DNA of 64,000 bases from Okeanomitos corallinicola TIOX110. Lineage in GTDB: Bacteria; Cyanobacteriota; Cyanobacteriia; Cyanobacteriales; Nostocaceae. Shown here piece by piece: positions 10,586-17,911 of this stretch. The stretch's first letter is position 1. Each line of letters starts with the position of its first letter. A program made the translations under genes and the position numbers. The notes under the pieces were generated by a model. The model made no database searches and was not told the DNA's origin. It saw only the letters and a program-made list of their open reading frames with translations. The DNA lies in the NCBI RefSeq assembly GCF_038050375.1, contig NZ_CP150886.1, positions 3,575,318 through 3,639,317 of the forward strand. The letters run 5' to 3'.

Positions 10586-11905
10586 TTATTGATTCTCCAA
10601 CAAAGCGATAATTTTCGTAATTGTGGGAATCTTTGTTTTATTACCAAAATCATATTGTCTGACTTTTTTGACAATATTGCTATCTGGCTGAAATGAATCT
10701 TCATGATCAAAAACCCAACTTGTGCCGCAACTCCAGCGAATTACATCTACTAATAGATTTTTGGATAATCCCATACTCTTACCTAGCATATAGGCTTCTT
10801 GTAAAATGATATAGTTAACATAAGCCATGAAATCTGTCAAATCTTGAGCAATTTCTTCTAATTTACCCTCTAGTTGCTGTTTAGGGCGCTCATAAGTTAG
10901 TTGATAGGGGAGGGGTTTAACTCTACCAAAACTGTCGGTAACTAATTCCGAAGCATGAACATAACTACGATTTAAACCATAGGGAGAAGGTGCGATAAAC
11001 CCTGGTACTCTCAGATCAAAATTATTCTCTTCCTCGATTAATTTTGTGACCATGACGTGATTATCATGGGGTTTATATTTCTCTCCTGCTTGGCGATATC
11101 TAGCTTCAATTATTCTGCCGATAGGTAAAGGAACATTTAATTCATCTGCTAATTTTACGGTTAAATCTGTGTCTTTCACAGTAATTTCTAGAGAACAAGA
11201 ATAGTCATAACTACCGTCAAAGATAAATGGGGTAACTTGTTCAGAAACAAAACAATTACCACTGGATGCTCTCATAAAATCCCACATCCAATCTAAGGGA
11301 ATGCCTTGGGTTTTAGCAATAGCCAGCACTTCTCCAACAACAACCATCCCTGTGTAAAACAGTAAATTAGTTAGTAACTTTACTGTTTGTGCTTTACCAA
11401 TTTTATTGCTGACAAAAAAGGAAATTTTGCCCATATTATTTAGGGCTTCCTCACACAGATTATAACCTTCTTTATCGCCACTGACATAAAAACTGACGTT
11501 AGCAAAATCTACTCCCATGTGGGATAAATTACTCACAGGAGATTCCAAACTATAGACACCTTTTTTCTTAGCTTCGTTAGCAATATGTTGGGTGTTGTGA
11601 TAGTCGGTGGTGGAAAAATCAATCCAAGTTGAGCCTTTTTTCATCCCCGCTAATGCGCCATTTTCCCCTAACATATTTTCTGTCACATGATGGGGTAAGG
11701 GAAGATTTGTCACTACAATATCAGCATTTTCAGCAACTTCTTTAGGACTATTATACCAAACTGCACCGGCTGCGATTACTGTTGTTGCTGCTTCTGGATA
11801 TTTATCATAAACCTGTACAGGATATCCCGCTTTTAAGAGTTTAAAAATCATCGGTTTGCCCATTGAACCTGTGCCAATGTAAGCAATTCTTTGGATGTTA
11901 CTCAT
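10586..11905 (-). CDS. Beta-hydroxyacid dehydrogenase (3-hydroxyisobutyrate/6-phosphogluconate type) with extended C-terminus
   Basis: Residues ~5-165 form an NAD(P)-binding Rossmann domain ('AYIGTGSMGKPM', 'VTNLPLPHHV', 'STTDYHNT'). Residues ~170-295 form the all-helical domain, with the catalytic-lysine motif 'GKAQTVKLLTNLL'. The usual substrate loop 'DAPVSGG' is replaced by 'SPVSNLSHMG'. The protein is 439 residues, about 140 longer than normal. Residues ~355-439 ('AYVNYIILQEAYMLGKSMGL', then 'WSCGTSWVFDHEDSF') look like a second partial copy of the helical domain. Relatives oxidise beta-hydroxy acids to semialdehydes or ketones. It is 29 bp from the EamA gene and probably co-transcribed. 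The class is firm; the substrate is unknown. Confidence 0.88.
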   Translation of the reverse strand: MSNIQRIAYIGTGSMGKPMIFKLLKAGYPVQVYDKYPEAATTVIAAGAVWYNSPKEVAENADIVVTNLPLPHHVTENMLGENGALAGMKKGSTWIDFSTTDYHNTQHIANEAKKKGVYSLESPVSNLSHMGVDFANVSFYVSGDKEGYNLCEEALNNMGKISFFVSNKIGKAQTVKLLTNLLFYTGMVVVGEVLAIAKTQGIPLDWMWDFMRASSGNCFVSEQVTPFIFDGSYDYSCSLEITVKDTDLTVKLADELNVPLPIGRIIEARYRQAGEKYKPHDNHVMVTKLIEEENNFDLRVPGFIAPSPYGLNRSYVHASELVTDSFGRVKPLPYQLTYERPKQQLEGKLEEIAQDLTDFMAYVNYIILQEAYMLGKSMGLSKNLLVDVIRWSCGTSWVFDHEDSFQPDSNIVKKVRQYDFGNKTKIPTITKIIALLENQ

Positions 11906-11934
11906 GAATTTATTCAGGATAATTGTTCAGGAAA

Positions 11935-12345
11935 CTAAGTCGCTAGTAAGATGATACTGGATAAACCTAGTGCTAAACCTAAAAATTGTTTTAAGGTTAA
12001 AGATTCTTGGAAAAAAAATACAGCTAAAATAATTACTAACAGAGGATAAAGGGCAGATATGGTAGAAATTAGAGAAATTTTTCCTTTGGCGATCGCCTGA
12101 AGATAACAGAGAACACCTAAAATATTTAAAGCGCCACTAATAAAGGCAATGCTACCGGCTTTCCAGTCTAGTTCTAGTTTATAGTCAATACTAACTAAAA
12201 CGAGTAATGCAATTGTTAATGCACCAAGAGCTTCATAAATTAAAATACTTTTAGTATCAATATTTTGAATAGCTAGTTTTGGTAAAAAAGCCCAACCAGC
12301 CCAACAAAATAAAGCACCCATAGTGGGAATTAACCATGTTTTCAT
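11935..12345 (-). CDS. Half-size EamA/DMT-family membrane transporter
   Basis: A 136-residue protein with about five hydrophobic segments and a single EamA-like unit ('GALFCWAGWAFLPKLA', 'GALNILGVLCYLQAIAKGKI', 'SALYPLLVIILAVFFFQE'). Most EamA carriers have two units in ten helices; a single unit would have to dimerise, as small multidrug resistance proteins do. Relatives export metabolites, amino acids or quaternary cations. Its place inside the enzyme run suggests product export or substrate movement. It overlaps nothing and lies 29 bp from the dehydrogenase gene downstream. No signs of truncation are seen at either end. Confidence 0.82.
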   Translation of the reverse strand: MKTWLIPTMGALFCWAGWAFLPKLAIQNIDTKSILIYEALGALTIALLVLVSIDYKLELDWKAGSIAFISGALNILGVLCYLQAIAKGKISLISTISALYPLLVIILAVFFFQESLTLKQFLGLALGLSSIILLAT

Positions 12346-12493
12346 ATAGATATAGATATTTATTTAATATACTATGGAAGAATTATATAGCGTTTCCCAG
12401 TCTAATGAAGTACACACCAATTTATTCCCTATTCCCTGTTACCTAAAAAGAAAAAAATTGACCTCACTAGCATGGTAATGGCTATATCTTTAG

Positions 12494-13240
12494 TTATTTA
12501 ATCCGCAGTCTATGTTCGTAAAGTTTTTGGTAATAAGGCAAACAATACTCGTAGGCTTGCTTTAAGTGATCGTTATCTTCCACCGTTCCATAGTAAATTT
12601 CCTTGTGCTTTCTATCTCTCAATCCTGTGCTGGTACTAAGAGAACTATGCCACAAACCATTTTCCCACTGATTAATTTCTGGTCGAGATTTTGGTTCCCA
12701 ACTTAAGGCTTCTGGAATAAAAGGAATGCCCACTGCATTGCAATAAGCTTTAATGGTTAAATCTGGATTATTTAGTATATCGTGAGCGTCTATTAGTACA
12801 GGTATTTTACCACTAATATCTATAGCCATCATAAAGTAACGATACAGGGATTCGTAACCTGTTTCTTCTAGGGTAAAATCTGGCCATCGGTAGTGCAAAG
12901 AAAGAAGCATTTTAGCTGGATCTCTTATCAGAAAAGTATTTTCAAACTCAGCTACGAACTCAGGTTTTATTAAGTGACTGATATAGTAGGGCATATCTTT
13001 AATAAAGACTTGGTGCTGTTTAGCTTCTTCCTGCAACTTTTGTTTTGTGGCTTGATAGTTATTCTCAGCTTTGATTTCAGCATCTGGATAACGATTAGTA
13101 TTGCGCCGTTCTTCGCTATTGTAGAATGAAAGCCCAAAGGGTTCGTGGAAAACCACAAAATCTCCTCGTTCTCGCATCATGCACTCAAATGCGGTAGAGA
13201 CTGCACGAAAGGTAGACCATAAAGCCAGAATTTTGCTCAT
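12494..13240 (-). CDS. Sulfotransferase-like P-loop protein
   Basis: A 248-residue soluble protein. 'MSKILALWSTFRAVSTAFE' at the N-terminus is a PAPS 5'-phosphosulfate-loop-like motif, and 'FLIRDPAKMLLSLHYRW' near residues 104-121 matches the 3'-phosphate-binding region. The first part, 'HEPFG', and later 'KDMPYYI' are typical of the sulfotransferase-like family sometimes fused to branched-chain aminotransferases. Known sulfotransferases move sulfate from PAPS to hydroxyls or amines, but activity of this branch is not well established. The gene lies between the enolase-superfamily gene (95 bp) and the EamA gene (148 bp). A sulfated or modified hydroxy-amino acid is conceivable, by inference only. 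Confidence 0.75.
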   Translation of the reverse strand: MSKILALWSTFRAVSTAFECMMRERGDFVVFHEPFGLSFYNSEERRNTNRYPDAEIKAENNYQATKQKLQEEAKQHQVFIKDMPYYISHLIKPEFVAEFENTFLIRDPAKMLLSLHYRWPDFTLEETGYESLYRYFMMAIDISGKIPVLIDAHDILNNPDLTIKAYCNAVGIPFIPEALSWEPKSRPEINQWENGLWHSSLSTSTGLRDRKHKEIYYGTVEDNDHLKQAYEYCLPYYQKLYEHRLRIK

Positions 13241-13335
13241 ATTTTGATCAACTTAGGTTATGTAAAAATTTTATCCATGCGAAGACTGAGGAAAAATCGC
13301 CTCACAAAGATTTAATTTTGAATTTTACAACAGGT

Positions 13336-14439
13336 CTATTGATATATAGCGATCGCCTCACCTAAAACATCCATTTTCGGTTCTACTCCCAAACCGGGAA
13401 CATCTGGTGCAAAGGTTTTACCACCTTGATTTCGCGCTCCCCCTGTAGCAGTATCAACAGTTAACATATCATGACACAACCAAGAAGCCCTTAAAAATAT
13501 TCTGGGAGTTGCTTGAGCTAAATGTATTGCTCCTGTATCAGCAATAATACTACCGCCTGTTTCTTCAATATTCATTCTGATACCCCGTTCCATACAAAAA
13601 TCTCTAATCCGTTTGGCCTTTGTTAACCCTCCCACTCGACCGACTTTTAAACCAATAGCTTCACAGGCATTGTCAGCATTAGCACGGACAATATCACCAT
13701 ATTTCTGAATACATTCATCTAAGATAATCGGATGAGAAGTAAGTCGTCGGACTTGACGGGTTTCTTCGTAGGTTTCACAAGGTTCTTCAAAATAACAAAC
13801 ATGATCTTTGACTGCATTCATTACCCTGAGTGCTTCATCCATTAACCAAGCCCGGTTAACATCAAAGGTAGCAGTTTCATTTCCTGGTAAGTAAGCACTG
13901 ACAGTTTTAATTCTTTCAATATCCAAAGCTACATCAGCACCAATTTTACAGGTATGAACAACATAACCCCGTTCCTGTCCCCATTGAATAGATTTAATCA
14001 TTTCCTCTGGTGTCCCGGTGGGAACGGAATTTTGACCTGTAACAGGTTCGTCTATCCTCCCTCCAAATAGTTCACATAAAGGTAGTCCAGATACCTTACC
14101 TAAAATATCCCAACAAGCCATATCCAATGCAGATTTAATATAGGGATGTCCTGGTAAAGCTAGATCCATTGTCCGATAAATAAAATCAGTACGTCGGGGA
14201 TCAAGTCCGACCAATTGTGGTGCTAACTCTTCAATACCTGCTCTTACCCCTCTAGGAAATGCGGGAAGATAGGTAGAACCCCAGGGACATCCTTCACCCC
14301 AACCACGGATACCTTCATCTGTATCTATAGCGACGATGGTAGAGTCGAGTTTGTCAAAATATAATCTTCCCCCGGAGAGTCGGTAGGGATGTTGGAGGGG
14401 TAAATTAACTTTATATACGGAGATGCGAGTAATTTTCAT
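13336..14439 (-). CDS. Enolase-superfamily enzyme, hydroxyproline-betaine epimerase / 3-hydroxyproline dehydratase-like
   Basis: A 367-residue mandelate racemase/muconate lactonizing enzyme-type protein. The N-terminal capping domain has 'GWGEGCPWGSTY'. The barrel carries one catalytic lysine at ~165 ('TCKIGAD') and the opposing lysine at ~265 ('GLKVGRVGG'). Metal ligands are Asp193 ('FDVNRAW'), Glu218 or Glu219 ('YFEEPC') and Asp241 ('LDEC'). The lysine pair fits the subgroup that epimerises proline betaine or 4-hydroxyproline betaine (HpbD type) or dehydrates cis-3-hydroxyproline. The first Lys of the usual KxK is Cys here. It follows the PhyH-like gene by 17 bp, indicating one operon. The betaine transporter downstream supports a quaternary imino-acid substrate; this is inference. 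Confidence 0.85.
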   Translation of the reverse strand: MKITRISVYKVNLPLQHPYRLSGGRLYFDKLDSTIVAIDTDEGIRGWGEGCPWGSTYLPAFPRGVRAGIEELAPQLVGLDPRRTDFIYRTMDLALPGHPYIKSALDMACWDILGKVSGLPLCELFGGRIDEPVTGQNSVPTGTPEEMIKSIQWGQERGYVVHTCKIGADVALDIERIKTVSAYLPGNETATFDVNRAWLMDEALRVMNAVKDHVCYFEEPCETYEETRQVRRLTSHPIILDECIQKYGDIVRANADNACEAIGLKVGRVGGLTKAKRIRDFCMERGIRMNIEETGGSIIADTGAIHLAQATPRIFLRASWLCHDMLTVDTATGGARNQGGKTFAPDVPGLGVEPKMDVLGEAIAIYQ

Positions 14440-14456
14440 GATCTATAAATTTGAGT

Positions 14457-15359
14457 TTATTTATTTCTAAACCTTGTAAGGTTATCACCAATCATTTCAC
14501 CTTCTTGCAGAAACTTAGCAAGTTGATAACCAAAATTAGTGAGAAGATCGTTACTGGTAGCTTTTACAAGGGAATAAGTACCCTCCATCATAGTTTTTGA
14601 GTAGCGAGCTTGTCCATCAACAAAACGCATGACATAAGCCCTTCTGGATGGTAATTTTCCTGCTTTGAAGGTGCAACTTTTATGCCAAACAAATTTATCT
14701 AATAAGAGAGCATCACCTAATGCAAAGTCATCTTCTACTTTATTTTTTTCTAACAAAAAAGTTTCTATTGGATCAGCAGATTGAAAATCCCAATTTTTCA
14801 CATCTTCTGTCTGGGCAAAATCACTAAATTGATCTTGTTTTACTAATTGCCAAATCAGATCAAAATAGTATTTAGCAGAATAAACTTGACGTGAGACATA
14901 AGCCAAACCTCCATGTTGTTCTTGAGTATGAATCGGATCAAGTGGAATCCATAATGTGTATGCTAAATCATCTGGCATGACGTGACACAATGACATAATA
15001 TCATGATGCCAATTAAATCCTGTCTGATTTGTTTGTAATTCAAATCCTATACCTTGAATGAAAGCTACTCCTCTATCTTCTGTTAATTGTTTCATCACAT
15101 CTTGAAAAATAGCTGAATCACATATATCTTGAGTAATTTTTTCTTCAATATCATAACCAAGGCGTGATATATCTCCAGAGTAGGATTTAGGAGGGGTTTG
15201 CATAGCCTGGGATTGAGATATTAACTTTTGTAGTTCATTGATAGCTTCATTTGTCAAAAGATTTTTCAGTTTGATAAATCCATGCTGTTTAAAAAACTGT
15301 TTATCTTCTGTTGATAAAGTCAGATGATTAAGCAAAGATTCTATTAATGTTTCAGTCAT
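14457..15359 (-). CDS. Phytanoyl-CoA dioxygenase (PhyH)-family Fe(II)/2OG oxygenase
   Basis: A 300-residue cytoplasmic oxygenase. The N-terminal 'FFKQHGFIKLKNLLTNEAI' is the usual PhyH opening. The iron triad is visible as 'WHHDIM' (His118 or His119 with Asp120) and His226 in 'KFVWHKSC'. Arg239 or Arg240 in 'PSRRAYVMRF' would bind 2-oxoglutarate. PhyH enzymes hydroxylate varied small molecules, including the osmolyte ectoine and halogenated or alkaloid substrates. The gene is 17 bp upstream of the enolase-superfamily gene, so the two enzymes probably act in sequence: hydroxylation, then epimerisation or dehydration. That order is inference. The reading frame and active site are intact. Confidence 0.87.
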   Translation of the reverse strand: MTETLIESLLNHLTLSTEDKQFFKQHGFIKLKNLLTNEAINELQKLISQSQAMQTPPKSYSGDISRLGYDIEEKITQDICDSAIFQDVMKQLTEDRGVAFIQGIGFELQTNQTGFNWHHDIMSLCHVMPDDLAYTLWIPLDPIHTQEQHGGLAYVSRQVYSAKYYFDLIWQLVKQDQFSDFAQTEDVKNWDFQSADPIETFLLEKNKVEDDFALGDALLLDKFVWHKSCTFKAGKLPSRRAYVMRFVDGQARYSKTMMEGTYSLVKATSNDLLTNFGYQLAKFLQEGEMIGDNLTRFRNK

Positions 15360-15450
15360 GCTTGAGGTTCAAATGGTGATTTCGTAAAGTTTTCATCCTT
15401 CAAAATAACACCTGACAGCCTCAACCAAAATTTTTGTTAATAAAACTAAA

Positions 15451-16518
15451 TTATATAGATAGGGTAATGACAACTTTACCGAAAAAGCTTTTTGTTTGGA
15501 AAATTTTCTGAGCTTCATGGATTTGTGCCAAAGGAAAAACTTTATCCACAACTGGTTTCAAAAGGTCTTTATTTATATAATCAACTAATCTTTGGAATAC
15601 TGCTGATTCTAAGCGAGTTGCCCCAATCATTTCTAAATCTTTGTAAATTAAATCCCGTAAATCTAGAGTTACCATTGGCCCGGCGATCGCTCCTGATGTA
15701 GCATATCTACCACCAATTTCTAGATTTCTCAACAGCAGTGGAAAATTATCTCCTCCCACCACATCTAAAGCTACAGTGAACTGATGTTTATTTAAATTAG
15801 ACGCTAATTGTTCATCTCTGTAATATACATAATCTGCTCCTAATAACCTAGCAAATCTTTCTTTATTTGCACCAACAATTGCAACTACTTTTGCACCCCT
15901 GATTTTACATAGTTGAATAGCTGCACTACCTACTCCACCAGATGCTCCAGTAATTAATACCGTATCTTTTGCTGATACCCTCGCTTTAGTAACTAAATTT
16001 TCTGCTGTAGAATAAGCGCAGGGAATAGCTGCTAATTCCACATCTGAGAGGGAAGAACTAAGAGGATAAACATTCGTGACAGGTACTACTGTGTATTCTG
16101 CAAACCCACCATCAATTTCACTACCAATATATTTATATTCCGCTAATTTCCCTGTGCGAATCCAAGGATCACAAATTACTCTTTGATTGAGTATGTCTGG
16201 ATTGACACCATCCCCAATTCCTGCCACTGTCCCCACTATATCAGCACCTTGAATGCGCGGAAATGTAATTCCTGCTTGTTGCCAACTGGTGGATGTATCT
16301 ACACTATTTTGAGCCTGATCTTGCAGGATATCTTGAAAAGATTCCTGTGCTGCATACCAACCAGTGCGAGTATTGAAATCCGTATTATTGACAGAACAAG
16401 CTCCCACTTTGATCAGAACTTCTCCTTTTTGGGGTTGGGGCTTAGGAACTTGGGTATAAACTAATTTATCAGGGCCACCATATCCAGTCAAAATTACAGC
16501 ATTCATTAATTTTGTCAT
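15451..16518 (-). CDS. MDR-superfamily zinc-type/quinone oxidoreductase
   Basis: A 355-residue medium-chain dehydrogenase/reductase. An N-terminal GroES-like domain ('GEVLIKVGACSVNNTDFNTR') is followed by a Rossmann domain with 'ITGASGGVGSAAIQLCKIRGA'. The absence of the four-cysteine structural zinc loop suggests a quinone-oxidoreductase-like or zinc-poor member. 'RIQGADIVGTVAGIG' and 'GGFAEYTVVP' are family hallmarks. It is the first gene of the minus-strand run and is divergent from the methyltransferase across 388 bp. It would reduce or oxidise a pathway intermediate with NADPH. An AAAGG-type ribosome site lies about 7-8 bases before ATG 16518; ATG 16506 is an alternative start. Confidence 0.88.
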   Translation of the reverse strand: MTKLMNAVILTGYGGPDKLVYTQVPKPQPQKGEVLIKVGACSVNNTDFNTRTGWYAAQESFQDILQDQAQNSVDTSTSWQQAGITFPRIQGADIVGTVAGIGDGVNPDILNQRVICDPWIRTGKLAEYKYIGSEIDGGFAEYTVVPVTNVYPLSSSLSDVELAAIPCAYSTAENLVTKARVSAKDTVLITGASGGVGSAAIQLCKIRGAKVVAIVGANKERFARLLGADYVYYRDEQLASNLNKHQFTVALDVVGGDNFPLLLRNLEIGGRYATSGAIAGPMVTLDLRDLIYKDLEMIGATRLESAVFQRLVDYINKDLLKPVVDKVFPLAQIHEAQKIFQTKSFFGKVVITLSI

Positions 16519-16906
16519 TTTTTTTACCTTTATATTTGTTTACATTTTATTTTAACTGTTCAAAAAAAGTATTACTTTTAACAAATTTACGAGATTATTT
16601 TGACAATTATCAATAAAAGAAATGTTATCCTAATCGCCTTTCCATAAGTATTTTATCCGTTCTGTGATGTATCAGCGGCTGAATTATGACATCTCCGGGT
16701 AATTAGCTAGATCCGATGAAAAAAGTAGCTAATTTTAAGATGTAATTAGCATATTACAGTAATTTCCATGATAAGAAAGTAGATAAAAATGATAATATGC
16801 TCTCGTGGTTGCTAAATTCATGTCTAAGTCGAAAGTATAAATGAATCCAGAGGATTCAAAATTGACATCAGCAACACCACTTGTAGAAAATTTGGTGACA
16901 TAAGTA
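16519..16906. other. Divergent intergenic region between oxidoreductase and methyltransferase genes
   Basis: This 388-bp AT-rich stretch must hold the promoter of the nine-gene minus-strand run and that of the plus-strand methyltransferase. I see no clear palindromic operator, terminator or RNA. The open frame on the minus strand at 16735-16941 has low-complexity composition and overlaps the methyltransferase start, so it is not called. Confidence 0.5.
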
Positions 16907-17584
16907 ATGAACAATAATCTAATCACAGAAAAAAATAACAACAGTTGGGATGCTATTAAAGAAGCCCACGAATTATCTTACAATCCTGAACAATTACAAG
17001 AATACTATGACAAATGGTCTAGAGAATATGATCTAGATGTGTCTAATGAAAAATATTCTGGCCCAAAATTTATAGCTGACTATCTGGCTAAAATCCTAGA
17101 AAATCATTTCCACCTTGATGCTGGTAAAACTAATTTAAAAATTCTTGATGCCGGGTGTGGTACAGGTTTAGTAGGTGTTGAACTACAAAAAAAAGGTTTC
17201 GGCAAAATAGATGGTTTTGACCTATCCCAGAATATGGTTGAAATAGCTGAAAATACTAATGCTTACAACTCCCTAGAAGGGAAATGCGATATGAATCGCA
17301 AAATAGAAGCATATCAAGACAATGAATATGAAATTATTGTCTGTTGTGGTGTTTTCACTTTAGGACACGTACATTCTACAGCGTTGGAAGAGTTAATTAG
17401 AATTACAAAACCTGGCGGATTATTAGTCATTAGTACCAGAAAAAGCTACTATGACAGCAGTGATTATCAAGAACTTGTAGATCGCTTATTGGTACGAGGA
17501 ACAATCAAGTTAATTAATTCCATTATGGATGGTCCCTATATCGCAGAAGAAGGGGCGCATTATTGGGCTTTCCTAGTTGCATAA
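16907..17584 (+). CDS. Class I SAM-dependent methyltransferase
   Basis: A 225-residue protein with a Methyltransf_11-like fold. Motif I is 'ILDAGCGTGLVGVEL', motif II region 'KIDGFDLSQNMVEIA' ends with the acidic SAM-ribose ligand, and 'IIVCCGVFTLGHV' with 'LIRITKPGGLLVIS' forms the post-motif region. The N-terminus ('YDKWSREYD') is typical of small-molecule methyltransferases. It is transcribed away from the oxidoreductase-led run, sharing the intergenic region. N-methylation of an amine or imino acid to a betaine would fit the transporter and enolase-superfamily genes nearby, but this is inference. Length and motifs are complete. Confidence 0.88.
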   Translation: MNNNLITEKNNNSWDAIKEAHELSYNPEQLQEYYDKWSREYDLDVSNEKYSGPKFIADYLAKILENHFHLDAGKTNLKILDAGCGTGLVGVELQKKGFGKIDGFDLSQNMVEIAENTNAYNSLEGKCDMNRKIEAYQDNEYEIIVCCGVFTLGHVHSTALEELIRITKPGGLLVISTRKSYYDSSDYQELVDRLLVRGTIKLINSIMDGPYIAEEGAHYWAFLVA

Positions 17585-17777
17585 ATAACAGGAATTGATA
17601 GGTAATCAATCATCATTATTGCTGATTTTTCTATCAAATATCTCTGGTATAGACTTTCCACGTCTTTACCAGAATTTGAGCATTTTAGTCACAGATAGAC
17701 AGATAAACTAGTCAAAGAATCAAAAAATGAAGCTTTGAAACAGACTTTCTAGTCCGTCACCGTGGCGTAGCACCTAC

Positions 17778-17873
17778 TTACTCAGCATCTTGTACAAACT
17801 CCCGGATTAACGGTAAACTTTCCTGATTAAATTGATATGGCTTTGAGGGCAAATTCAGGATCGTTGAAATTAT
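17778..17873 (-). pseudogene. Possible remnant: 31 C-terminal codons of an unidentified gene
   Basis: Within the 327-bp gap before alr, the minus strand reads 31 sense codons ending in a stop. The string 'LPSKPYQFNQESLPLIREF' followed by 'VQDAE' looks like a natural protein tail. There is no start codon, and a stop precedes it, so it would be the decayed end of a lost gene. The family is not recognised and the call is weak. The rest of the gap shows only likely promoter sequence for alr. Confidence 0.25.
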
Positions 17874-17911
17874 TTAGAAGGTTTGCAGTGGTGTGATAGG
17901 AGTGAAGTGCA

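Noticed and set aside
10586-11905. Dehydrogenase as two fused genes or a frameshift
   Set aside because: The frame is continuous and the extension resembles the protein's own helical domain, so internal duplication is a better explanation than fusion of unrelated genes.
16735-16941. Minus-strand frame of 68 codons overlapping the methyltransferase start
   Set aside because: It overlaps the clear start of a well-supported gene and reads as random hydrophobic sequence.
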